This document shows positions 1-8,244 of a DNA stretch of 64,000 nucleotides, piece by piece. The stretch's first letter is position 1. Each line of letters opens with the position of its first letter. The notes beneath the pieces are model-generated. The model was not told where the DNA came from. It saw only the letters and a list, made by a program, of their open reading frames with translations, and did not search any database. Origin of the DNA: JBBROS01 sp965260935 (GTDB lineage: Bacteria > Pseudomonadota > Alphaproteobacteria > Acetobacterales > Acetobacteraceae); the NCBI GenBank assembly GCA_965260935.1, contig OZ253374.1:3720001-3784000 (forward strand). Reading direction: 5' to 3'. The position numbers and the translations under genes were made by a program.

Positions 1-117
1 GCGTTGTTCTATGAGCCAGGGGCGGGCGGGCATGGTTACGGCAAGGATAACGCCGAAGTGGCTGGTTTCGCGGCGCTGGGGATGGCATTCCTGCGCCGGG
101 CGATCGGCTGGAATTAA
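1..117 (+). CDS. 3' end of a hydrolase-like gene (partial)
   Basis: Frame 1 is open from the first base to a TAA at 115-117 and gives 38 residues containing YEPGAGGHGYGKDN followed by an amphipathic helix ending in FLRRAIGWN. A small/Gly-rich stretch with a His, then an Ala-rich helix ending in an aromatic residue, resembles the C-terminus of dienelactone-hydrolase-like alpha/beta hydrolases, where the catalytic His lies in such a loop. The assignment is inference from a short tail. The 5' part lies outside the window. Confidence 0.5.
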   Translation, partial: ALFYEPGAGGHGYGKDNAEVAGFAALGMAFLRRAIGWN

Positions 118-242
118 CTTGACGGGACCTGGCGGCCCGGCGCTGACTTTTCAGGTTCGGGGTCTTCAAGCAGGGCTGGATGTGCTTACCTTGAAGATAA
201 AGCAGCGGGCAACGTTTGCGGTTCAGAGGGCGGAGAAGGCAT

Positions 243-470
243 ATGACGGCGCCATCGACACAGGTCCTGTTAAGCGGCGCATTGACGTTCGGCGTGCCGC
301 TCGTGTTCGCCGTGCGGGAGTTGCTGATCCTGCGGCGGCGACCGCCCAGCGGAGGCCCGCCGCCGCCGTCCGCGCCGAAGCCGATCACGCCGAAGCCGCT
401 GCCGGACTGCCTCATTCCGCGGCCGATGGGACGGCCGATGACCCGTCCGCGGGTGTTGGAAGACGCCTGA
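243..470 (+). CDS. small membrane protein with Pro-rich tail
   Basis: A 75-residue protein. ATG 243 is preceded by GGAGAAGG at a good distance. Residues 5-27 form one hydrophobic segment (VLLSGALTFGVPLVFAVREL), followed by an Arg-rich turn and a Pro-rich tail (GGPPPPSAPKP, PKPLPDCLIP) that probably stays in the cytoplasm. I do not recognise a named family. The membrane anchor, the Pro-rich tail and a proper ribosome-binding site support a real gene. It stands alone ahead of the amino acid ABC genes. Confidence 0.6.
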   Translation: MTAPSTQVLLSGALTFGVPLVFAVRELLILRRRPPSGGPPPPSAPKPITPKPLPDCLIPRPMGRPMTRPRVLEDA

Positions 471-583
471 GCGGGCCTCGCGCTCCGCAATTGGCCGGCG
501 TGCCCGCTGTTCTCGCGCCGTGCGGGCTGCTTGGCATGGCCGTTGCTTCAACGTAGCATCGCGGTCCCTGCGGAGAGACACAG

Positions 584-1363
584 ATGCGTTTGCTTAGAGT
601 TCTTCCTTTCGTTGCCCTTCTCCTGTCCTCGGCGGCGTCCGCGAAGGACTGGAAGACGATCCGCGTCGGCATGGACGCCAGTTACGCCCCATTCGAGAGC
701 GTCGACCAATCGGGGAAGATCGTCGGGTTTGAGGTCGACTACGGCAATGCCATCTGCGCGAAGCTGCACGCGACCTGCACGTTCCAGAACCAGGATTGGG
801 ACGGCATCATTCCGGCGCTGCTGTCCGGGAAGTTCGACGTGATCATGTCGTCGATGAACATCACGGATGCGCGCAAGGAGAAGGTCATCTTCTCCGACTT
901 CTATTACGCGACGCCGATCGTGTTCGTGGGGCAGGCGAGCGACAAGAGCGACGATGTCTCGCCCGAGGCGCTCAAGGGCAAGTCGATCGGCACCCAGTCC
1001 TCGACCATTCACGCCAACTACCTCGAGAAGTTCTATCCGAAATCGGACATCAAGCTTTATCCCACCCAGGACGAGCCTAACCTCGACCTTGCCAGCGGGC
1101 GGCTCGATTACGTCATGGGCGACAAGCTGGTGGAGGACGAGTTCATCGAGAAGAACGGCAACGGCTGCTGCCGGGTGATCTCCGAGGTCAAGCGGGTGCC
1201 GGGCATCCACGGACCCGGCGTGGGCGCCGCGTTCCGTCCGCAGGACACGGAGCTGCGCGACATGTTCAACAAGGCGATCGGCGAGCTGGACGCGGACGGG
1301 ACCTACAAGAAATTGGAGGCGAAGTACTTCAAGGTCGATATCCGCGGCAAACCCGGCAGCTAA
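584..1363 (+). CDS. polar amino acid ABC transporter, periplasmic binding protein
   Basis: A 259-residue family-3 solute-binding protein (HisJ/ArgT type) with a Sec signal peptide (residues 1-20, LLRVLPFVALLLSSAASA). The mature part begins with the family pattern IRVGMDASYAPFES, followed by GFEVDYGNAIC and the DGIIPALLSGKFDVIMSSMNIT block that lines the ligand site. It captures an amino acid in the periplasm, probably basic (Lys/Arg/Orn/His) or a related opine. GGAGAGAC precedes ATG 584. The next two genes are its permeases, and no ATPase gene accompanies them. Confidence 0.9.
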   Translation: MRLLRVLPFVALLLSSAASAKDWKTIRVGMDASYAPFESVDQSGKIVGFEVDYGNAICAKLHATCTFQNQDWDGIIPALLSGKFDVIMSSMNITDARKEKVIFSDFYYATPIVFVGQASDKSDDVSPEALKGKSIGTQSSTIHANYLEKFYPKSDIKLYPTQDEPNLDLASGRLDYVMGDKLVEDEFIEKNGNGCCRVISEVKRVPGIHGPGVGAAFRPQDTELRDMFNKAIGELDADGTYKKLEAKYFKVDIRGKPGS

Positions 1364-1399
1364 CGCGCGGCGAAGCGGCATCGCGCCGGGGGCGCTGCG

Positions 1400-2098
1400 T
1401 TGACGTCCTACAACTTACTGTTCGGTCCGAACGGATGGGGCTCGCTGCTTTTGCAGGGCGCGGTCATCACCATCCTGCTGGCGCTGGCGACGGTGCCGGT
1501 GGGCTTCGGCGCGGGGCTTGCCCTGGCGCTGGCGCGGCTGTCCGGATCGCGCGTCGCGCGGATCGCAGGCGAGGCCTACGCGACCTTTTTCCGCGGCATT
1601 CCCGACCTGCTTGCCTTGTTCATCATCTATTTCGGACTGCAGGCATTGATCGACTCGGCGAGCCGCGCGCTCGGGACCGGGCGGATCGAGGTGAACGCGT
1701 TCGCCGCCGGAGTGATCGCGCTCGGCGCGGTGGTCGCGGCCTATTCCAGCGAGGTCTGGCTCGCGTCGCTGGGGGCGGTGCCGAAGGGCCAGGGCGAGGC
1801 GGCGAAGTCCCTGGGGCTTAGCCGCGCGCAGGGTTTCCGGCTCGTCACCTTGCCGCAACTGCTGCGCGTGGCGGTGCCCGGGATGGCGAACATCTGGGCC
1901 ACGCTGGTCAAGGACACGTCGCTGATCTCGACGGTCGCGGTGATGGACTTGCTGCGCGCCGCGTCGGAGGCGGCGAAGAACACGCGCAACCCGATCCTGT
2001 TCTATTCCGCCGCCGGGGCGGTTTACCTGCTGATCAGCATCGCGAGCCAGGCCGGGCAATCGGTGGTGGAGCGGCGGCTGGCGCGGGGCCATGGCTGA
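1400..2098 (+). CDS. amino acid ABC transporter permease (HisQ type)
   Basis: A 232-residue inner-membrane permease of the His/Glu/Gln/Arg/opine family. It has about five membrane segments and the cytoplasmic EAA-type loop (GEAAKSLGLSRAQGFRLVTLP) that contacts the ATPase. The start is TTG at 1400, which puts the first membrane segment (LLLQGAVITILLALATVPVG) at the usual distance from the N-terminus. It pairs with the downstream HisM-type permease, and the two genes share one base (TGATG at 2096-2100), which implies coupled translation. Confidence 0.88.
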   Translation: MTSYNLLFGPNGWGSLLLQGAVITILLALATVPVGFGAGLALALARLSGSRVARIAGEAYATFFRGIPDLLALFIIYFGLQALIDSASRALGTGRIEVNAFAAGVIALGAVVAAYSSEVWLASLGAVPKGQGEAAKSLGLSRAQGFRLVTLPQLLRVAVPGMANIWATLVKDTSLISTVAVMDLLRAASEAAKNTRNPILFYSAAGAVYLLISIASQAGQSVVERRLARGHG

Positions 2099-2871
2099 TG
2101 CTCAGCTTCGTGTTCGACCCGGCGCTGCTGCACGAGTATAGCTGGCGGCTGTGGAGCGGCCTGGTGATCACCGTCGAGGTGGTCGGCATCTCCGTCGTGC
2201 TTGGCTTCCTGCTCGCCTTGCCGGTGTGCCGCGCGCGCATGTCGTCCAACCCGTTGCTCGCCTGGCCGGCGCTTGCCTACATCACGGTGATGCGCGGCAC
2301 GCCGCTGCTTTGCCAGCTTTACCTGGTGTATTACGGCGGCGGGGAAATCCGGCCGGCCTTGCAGGCGGTGGGGCTGTGGGTGTTCTTCCGCGAAGCGTTC
2401 TTCTGCTGCATCTTCACCTTCACGCTGAACACCGCCGCCTACCAGGCCGAGATCTTCCGTGGCGCCTTGCTTGCCATTCCGGGGGGCCAGAAGGAGGCCG
2501 CCCGCGCGCTCGGGCTTTCGCCTTGGCAAACCGCCCGTCGGGTCGTGGTCCCGCAAGCGTTGCTGGTCGCGCTCCGCCCGCTCGGCAACGAGCTGGTCGG
2601 CATGATCAAGGCGAGCGCGCTGGCGGCGATCGTGACCTTGCTCGACTTGATGGGGCAAACCCGGCTGATCTTTGCGCGCACGTTCGACTTCTCGGTCTAT
2701 CTTTACTGCGCGCTGATCTACCTGGCGATCGTCGAGGCCATCCGCCGCCTTTGGCTGGTGATCGAGCGCCGCGCCTCGGCGCATCTGCTGGCCGGGCAGC
2801 GTGCTCCGGTTGAGGTTGGGCGGCCCCCTGCACGGCCGATCTCGGTGCAGGACGTGCAGGCGCCTGGCTAG
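2098..2871 (+). CDS. amino acid ABC transporter permease (HisM type)
   Basis: A 257-residue permease and the second half of the membrane channel. It has about five membrane helices, an early YITVMRGTPLLCQLYLVYYGG segment typical of HisM/OccM proteins, and the EAA loop (GGQKEAARALGLSPWQTARRVVVPQ). ATG 2098 overlaps the previous stop. The gene ends the transcription unit with no ATP-binding subunit, so an ATPase encoded elsewhere must be used if the system is active. The C-terminal 25 residues are Pro-rich and probably cytoplasmic. Confidence 0.88.
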   Translation: MLSFVFDPALLHEYSWRLWSGLVITVEVVGISVVLGFLLALPVCRARMSSNPLLAWPALAYITVMRGTPLLCQLYLVYYGGGEIRPALQAVGLWVFFREAFFCCIFTFTLNTAAYQAEIFRGALLAIPGGQKEAARALGLSPWQTARRVVVPQALLVALRPLGNELVGMIKASALAAIVTLLDLMGQTRLIFARTFDFSVYLYCALIYLAIVEAIRRLWLVIERRASAHLLAGQRAPVEVGRPPARPISVQDVQAPG

Positions 2872-2925
2872 CTGGCTCCAGCTAGACTTGCATATGCGAG
2901 AAAGGCGGGACCGGCGCCGACGGCA

Positions 2926-4437
2926 TCAGGGGCGCAGGCGCAGCCCGACCGGCCGCACCAGCCCATCCGGCCGGGGCGTGAAACCCTCGACTTTATCGCT
3001 CAGCCCCCAGAACCAAGTGAAATTGTACAGTACGGTATACATCCGTTCCCCCATCCAGATGTCGGCCGCGTCCCGGTACGCCGCCATCCGGGCATTGTGC
3101 TCCGCCGTCTCGGCCCCACGCGCCAGCGCCTCGTCCATCGGCTTGCTGCAAACGCCCGTCCAGTTCAGCGGCGCGCCGCAGCGCATCCAGATGCTGGCGT
3201 TGCCATCCGGGTCCGGCCGCCCGCTCCAGAGCACCAGCGCCGCCTGGTAGTCGCCCCGCCGCGCCGCTTGCGTCTGCGCCACGCTTTCGCCTTTCTGCAC
3301 CGTCACGTCGAACCCGGCTTCTCCCGCCATCGCCTGGATCACCTCGCCCACCTGCACGTTCACCGGATCGTTGCTGGTCAGCAGCGTCAGCTTCACCCGC
3401 TTCTGCCCGGCCGCGGCCAGCAATGCCTTGGCGCCCGCCAGGTCCCGCTCCGGCACTGGCCGGGACGCGTCCCAGAACAGGGTGCCCGGCGCCTCGAACT
3501 GGTTGTTGGGCACGAAGCGCCCGCCGAACACGACCTCGTTCAGCGCCGCCCGGTCGATCGACTTCCCGAACGCCTCGCGCACCCGCTTATCCTGTCCGAA
3601 CGGGGTATCGGCGGCCGGGCCGTTCGAGACGTTGTAGGAGATGAGCTGGAAGCCGATCGACGGCGATTGCGCCAGCTTCAGCGCCGGCGCCTGCTGGATG
3701 ACCGGCACGTCGGTCGCCGACACCCGGTTGGCCACGTCGAGCGCCCCGGCCTGCAAGTTCACCAGCCGCACCGAGCTGTCGGGGATGATGGAGAAGTCGA
3801 TGCCGTCGAGGTGCACGTCCTGCGCGTTCCAGTAGCCGGCGAAGCGTTCCAGCGTGACGTGATCCTGCGCCACCCGCTCCTTGAAGCTGAACGGCCCGGC
3901 GCAAACCGGGTGCGCCGAGATCTCGTCGGCCGTCTTGTCCAGGATGCGCGGCGACAGCATCGTCCCCGACCGGTTGGCCAGCAGCGCCACAAGCGGGGTG
4001 TAGGGGTGGCTGAGCTTGATCCGCACGGTCATCGGGTCCGTGGCTTCAACCGCGGTAATCGGCGCCAACTCCGCTTTCCGCAAGCTGTAGGGCGCCTTGC
4101 GGTAGCGGTCGAGGTTGCGCCGCACCGCTTCCGCATCGAACGGCGCTCCGTCCTGGAACTTGACGCCGGGCCGCAGGTGCAGCGTCAGCGCCAGCCGGTC
4201 GGGCGACCACTCCCAAGCGGTCGCGAGCTCCGGCACGATATCGAGCTTGGGGCTGACATTCATGAGCTGGTCGCACATCGACGCGTTGATGGCCCGCTCG
4301 ATATACGAGCCGCTCCGGGCCGGATCGAGGTTGTCGACATCGAAATCGAGACCGAACCGCAGCCGCCCTTCGGCGTGGACGCCGGATGCGGCAATCAGGG
4401 CCAGCAGCGAGGCGGCCAGGGGAAACAGTTGGCGCAT
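2926..4437 (-). CDS. peptide/opine ABC transporter binding protein (family 5)
   Basis: A 503-residue SBP family-5 (DppA/OppA-like) lipid-free binding protein. ATG 4437 follows AGGAGA and starts a clear Sec signal (MRQLFPLAASLLALIAASGVHA). An in-frame ATG 39 bases further out lacks such a signal and was not chosen. The family pattern FDVDNLDPARSGSYIERAI is followed by LRPGVKFQDGAPFDAEAV, as in dipeptide-binding proteins. It points away from the 4697 gene and shares the intergenic region with it, so it is probably a second receptor for the same permease. Confidence 0.88.
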   Translation of the reverse strand: MRQLFPLAASLLALIAASGVHAEGRLRFGLDFDVDNLDPARSGSYIERAINASMCDQLMNVSPKLDIVPELATAWEWSPDRLALTLHLRPGVKFQDGAPFDAEAVRRNLDRYRKAPYSLRKAELAPITAVEATDPMTVRIKLSHPYTPLVALLANRSGTMLSPRILDKTADEISAHPVCAGPFSFKERVAQDHVTLERFAGYWNAQDVHLDGIDFSIIPDSSVRLVNLQAGALDVANRVSATDVPVIQQAPALKLAQSPSIGFQLISYNVSNGPAADTPFGQDKRVREAFGKSIDRAALNEVVFGGRFVPNNQFEAPGTLFWDASRPVPERDLAGAKALLAAAGQKRVKLTLLTSNDPVNVQVGEVIQAMAGEAGFDVTVQKGESVAQTQAARRGDYQAALVLWSGRPDPDGNASIWMRCGAPLNWTGVCSKPMDEALARGAETAEHNARMAAYRDAADIWMGERMYTVLYNFTWFWGLSDKVEGFTPRPDGLVRPVGLRLRP

Positions 4438-4696
4438 GGGCAGGTCTCCTGACCGTTGTCGGCGCAAGCCAGGCAATGACCATGCCAGAAGCCCGCGGCT
4501 GCCGGCCCGGCGGCATGCGGGACGGAACGGCTTAAATAATGTGCAATCCGTGCCGGATGGTATGGATTTTTAGCTTGCGGAGCGGGGCAGCGCCCGGCAC
4601 CGTAATTGCTTCGTGCCGGGGGCGGCGGACGACTTCATGCTTGAGGGGTCGGCGGCTTGCTCCTATTTCGTTGCCGGTCCAGTCCGAGGATGTTCC

Positions 4697-6358
4697 ATGC
4701 GCCGTTCCCCCAGGTTCCTAGACCGCCTCCGCCGCGAGGCGGGCGAGCTTGAAAACCACGTCGTCGACGAGTTCCTTGCCGGGCGGCTGGACCGGCGGGG
4801 GCTGCTGCGGGAGGGCAGCCGGTTCGGCGTCGCCTTGCCGCTTCTGGGGGGGCTGCTGGGCGCGGCCAGCCCGTTCGCGACCCCGCTGGCCCGGGCGCAG
4901 GGGCAGAAGGACGCGACCATCCGCGTCGCGTCGCAGATGCCGGCGAGTGCTGTGGAGCCGGTGACGACGGCGAACTCCGGCGGGCTGATCCTGTTGCAGC
5001 AGACCGGGGAGTTCCTGGTGTATGACCAGCCGAACCTGGTGCTGAAGCCGATGCTGGCCTTGTCCTGGACGGCCAACGAGGACGGCTCGGTTTGGACGTT
5101 CAAGCTGCGCCCCAACGTCAAGTTCCATAGCGGCCACGTCCTGAACGCAGACGACGTGGTGGCGAGCATAGACCGGCTGGCCGACCCGAAGAACGGCTCC
5201 AACGCGCTGTCGGCGTTCAAAGGGGTGCTGTCGAAGGGCGGCGCGCGCAAGGTGGACGATTTGACCGTCGCCTTCCACCTCGACGCGCCGAACGGCAACT
5301 TCCCCTACATCGTGTCCTCGGACAACTACAACGCGATCATCCTGCCCGCCGACTACGCGGGGGACTTCGAGAAGACATTCAACGGCACCGGGCCGTTCAA
5401 GCTCGAAAAGTATACCGCCAAGGTTGGCGTGAGCTTCGTGCGCAACGACGACTACTGGGGCGAGAAAGCGTTGCCCAAGCGGATCGAGTTCACCTTCTTC
5501 GCCGACCAGCAGCCGATGATCCTGGCGCTGCAGGGCCAGCAGGTCGACATCATCCAGCAGGTCTCGGTGCAGGGCGCGCAGGGCATCCTGAACAGCCCCG
5601 ACGTCAACATCATCAAGGTGAAGTCAGCGGTCCACCGCGCCTTCCATATCCGCAACGACGTGCCGAAGTTCGCCGATAAGCGAGTGCGCCAGGCGATCGC
5701 CCTGACGTTGGACCGCGAGGCGATCGTGGCCGGGCTGTTCCGGGGGTTGGCGCTGCCGGGCAACGATTCGCCGTTCGCGCCGGTGTATCCCTCGACCGAC
5801 AAATCCGTGCCGCAGCGCAAGAAGGACATCGCTCAGGCCCGGAAGCTGATGGCCGAGGCGGGCGCGGAGAAGGGCTTCGAGGCGACGCTCACCACCATGC
5901 GGGTGATGGAGATCCCGGACTACGCGGTGCTGATCCAGAATGCGGTGGCCGAGATCGGCATCAAGCTGAACCTCAAGATCGAGACCGAGAGCGCCTATTA
6001 CGGCAAGGCGCAGTTCGGGCAATCGGACTGGCTCGATTCCGAGATGGGCATCACCGATTACGGCCACCGCGGCGTGCCGAACGTGCTGCTGGGCGCGCCG
6101 CTGCTGAGCGGCGGCGCCTGGAACGCCGCCCATTTCAAGAACCCGGAGTATGACAAGCTCGTCGCGCAATACGTCGCCGCGACCGACCTCGGGACGCAGA
6201 AGGAGACCGCCGGCAAGATCGAGCGGCTGCTGCTGGACGAGACGCCGGTGATCTACGCTTATTTCTACGATTTCCTGACCGCGACCGCGCCCGACGTGCA
6301 TGGGGTCCGGGTCAACCCGATCTCCCAGCTGTTCCTGGCCGGGACCACGATCGGGTAG
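4697..6358 (+). CDS. peptide ABC transporter binding protein, Tat-like signal
   Basis: A 553-residue family-5 binding protein. ATG 4697 follows GAGGA. The N-terminus is unusually long: about 45 charged residues come before a twin-arginine-like stretch (LDRRGLLREGSRFG) and a hydrophobic core ending in ARAQ, so export is probably through Tat rather than Sec. Family signatures include LRPNVKFHSGHVLNADDVVASI and NGTGPFKLEKY. It begins the operon 4697-10283 with both permeases and the ATPase and binds a di- or oligopeptide or opine-like ligand. Confidence 0.88.
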   Translation: MRRSPRFLDRLRREAGELENHVVDEFLAGRLDRRGLLREGSRFGVALPLLGGLLGAASPFATPLARAQGQKDATIRVASQMPASAVEPVTTANSGGLILLQQTGEFLVYDQPNLVLKPMLALSWTANEDGSVWTFKLRPNVKFHSGHVLNADDVVASIDRLADPKNGSNALSAFKGVLSKGGARKVDDLTVAFHLDAPNGNFPYIVSSDNYNAIILPADYAGDFEKTFNGTGPFKLEKYTAKVGVSFVRNDDYWGEKALPKRIEFTFFADQQPMILALQGQQVDIIQQVSVQGAQGILNSPDVNIIKVKSAVHRAFHIRNDVPKFADKRVRQAIALTLDREAIVAGLFRGLALPGNDSPFAPVYPSTDKSVPQRKKDIAQARKLMAEAGAEKGFEATLTTMRVMEIPDYAVLIQNAVAEIGIKLNLKIETESAYYGKAQFGQSDWLDSEMGITDYGHRGVPNVLLGAPLLSGGAWNAAHFKNPEYDKLVAQYVAATDLGTQKETAGKIERLLLDETPVIYAYFYDFLTATAPDVHGVRVNPISQLFLAGTTIG

Positions 6359-6376
6359 CGGCAGGCTTCGCGCGCG

Positions 6377-7342
6377 ATGCTGGCTCAGTTGGGAAAGCGG
6401 GTCGGACGCAGGCTGGCCCTCAGCGGCCTCACCCTGGTCCTGCTCAGCGTGGTCGTTTTCGCCGGGGCGCAGGTGCTGCCCGGCAATGTCGGGCGCGCCA
6501 TCCTCGGTCCCCTCGCCTCCCCTGAGTCGGTGGCCGAGATCAACCGCCAGCTCGGGGCGGACCGCCCGGCCGCCGTGCAGTATCTTTCCTGGATCGGCAA
6601 TTTTCTGACCGGCGACATGGGCACGTCGTATATCTTCCGCACCCCGGTCGCGCCGTTCGTCGGCAACGCGCTGCTGAACTCGCTGAAGCTCGCGGCCGTC
6701 GCCTTCGTGATCGTCGTGCCGCTGTCGATCGCGGCCGGGGTGTTCGCGGCGATGAAGGCCGGGCGGTGGCAGGACAAGGCGATCAGCGTCTCGGGATTGT
6801 CGCTGACCGTCGTGCCGGAGTTCGTCTCGGCCATCGGGCTCATCCTCGTGTTCGGGCTTTGGCTGCGCTGGCTTCCCATCTCGGCGGCCACCCGGCCCGG
6901 CACCGGCGCGCTGGAGCAGCTCCGGCACCTGATCCTGCCCGCTTTGCCGCTGGTGCTGATCCTGTTCGGCTACATCGCCCGCATGGCCCGGGCCGGCACG
7001 CTGGAGGCGCTCGATTCCGACTACGCGCGGACCGCGACGCTGAAAGGGCTGACCCGGTCGCGTGTCATCGTCCGCCACGTGCTGCCGAATGCGCTGCTGC
7101 CCACGATCACCGTTGTCGCCACGCAGATCGGCTACATGATCGGCGGGCTGGTCGTGGTTGAATCGCTGTTCCGCTATCAGGGGATCGGCAGCCTCATCCT
7201 GACCGCCGCGCGGGGAAAGGACTTCCCGATGCTTGAAGCCGGCATCCTGACCGTCGGCGGCATCTTCGTTCTGACCACGCTCGCCGCCGACATGCTCTAC
7301 GTCGTATTGAACCCGCGGCTGCGGCAAGGAGGCGGGCGGTGA
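6377..7342 (+). CDS. peptide ABC transporter permease (DppB type)
   Basis: A 321-residue inner-membrane permease of the DppB/OppB/GsiC type. It shows an N-terminal helix, the extracytoplasmic GDMGTSYIFRTPVAPFVGNAL segment and the EAA loop (YARTATLKGLTRSRVIVRHVLPNAL). It starts 18 bases after the binding-protein stop and overlaps dppC by four bases (GTGA). It forms the channel with the next gene. Confidence 0.92.
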   Translation: MLAQLGKRVGRRLALSGLTLVLLSVVVFAGAQVLPGNVGRAILGPLASPESVAEINRQLGADRPAAVQYLSWIGNFLTGDMGTSYIFRTPVAPFVGNALLNSLKLAAVAFVIVVPLSIAAGVFAAMKAGRWQDKAISVSGLSLTVVPEFVSAIGLILVFGLWLRWLPISAATRPGTGALEQLRHLILPALPLVLILFGYIARMARAGTLEALDSDYARTATLKGLTRSRVIVRHVLPNALLPTITVVATQIGYMIGGLVVVESLFRYQGIGSLILTAARGKDFPMLEAGILTVGGIFVLTTLAADMLYVVLNPRLRQGGGR

Positions 7343-8244
7343 GCGTCTCGGCCACGCTGCAACGCGATCCGGCGGCCACCCAACCCTCGCCCGCGGATGC
7401 CGCCGGGACGGAACCCGTCGTGGCGCTGCCCAGCCGGCTCAGCCTGGTGTTGCGCTCGCCGGGCTTCCTGCTTGGCGCAGCGGTGCTGCTGTTCTGGGTC
7501 GTTTGCGCGCTGTTCGGCCCCTATTTCGCCCCCTATAACCCCTACGCCGACGACTTGCTGCATACCCTCGCCCCGCCCTCGGCCGCGCACTGGTTCGGTA
7601 CCGACCAGTTGGGGCGGGACATTTTCTCCCGCGTCATCGTCGGCGCGCGGCCCATCCTTTCCGTGGCGCCGGCCGCCACCCTGGTCGCCACCGTGGCGGG
7701 CACCACGTTGGGGCTGCTGACCGGCTACGTGGGGGGCTGGCTCGACGCGATCATCGGGCGGCTGATCGAGGTGCTGCTCGCGCTGCCGCTGATCGTGATC
7801 GCCCTGCTGGTGCTCGTGGCGCTCGGGCCGTCGTCCGGGACCGTGATCGCGGTGATCGGGGTCATCTTCACGCCGCTCATTGCCCGCACCGTGCGCTCGG
7901 CGGTGCTGTCGGAACGCTCGCTCGACTACGTGGCGGCGGCGGAGCTGCGCGGCGAGGGCGCGCTGCATGTCATGTTCGTGGAAATCCTGCCGAACGTGCT
8001 GCCGCCGATCCTGGTGGAGACGACGGTGCGCCTCGGCTACGCCATCTTCACGGTGGCCTCGCTCAGCTTCCTCGGTTTCGGCATCCAGCCGCCGTCTGCG
8101 GATTGGGGGCTGGCGATCTCGGAGAACTACGGCATGATCAGCGGCGGCTATTGGTGGACGGTGGCGTTCGCCGCCGGGGCGACGGCCTCGTTGGTGGTGG
8201 GGGTGAACTTGGTGGCAGACGGCATCTCCGGGGCGCTCGAATGA
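7339..8244 (+). CDS. peptide ABC transporter permease (DppC type)
   Basis: A 301-residue permease of the DppC/OppC/GsiD type. GTG 7339 overlaps the upstream stop. The N-terminal 30 residues are polar, followed by the first helix and the family sequence HWFGTDQLGRDIFSRVIVGAR. The EAA loop (DYVAAAELRGEGALHVMFVEILPN) contacts the fused ATPase encoded directly downstream, with which it shares an ATGA overlap. Confidence 0.92.
   Translation: MSVSATLQRDPAATQPSPADAAGTEPVVALPSRLSLVLRSPGFLLGAAVLLFWVVCALFGPYFAPYNPYADDLLHTLAPPSAAHWFGTDQLGRDIFSRVIVGARPILSVAPAATLVATVAGTTLGLLTGYVGGWLDAIIGRLIEVLLALPLIVIALLVLVALGPSSGTVIAVIGVIFTPLIARTVRSAVLSERSLDYVAAAELRGEGALHVMFVEILPNVLPPILVETTVRLGYAIFTVASLSFLGFGIQPPSADWGLAISENYGMISGGYWWTVAFAAGATASLVVGVNLVADGISGALE

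Noticed and set aside
2926..4476. Start at 4476 for the family-5 binding protein
   Set aside because: It would add 13 charged residues before a signal peptide that begins perfectly at ATG 4437, which also has AGGAGA.
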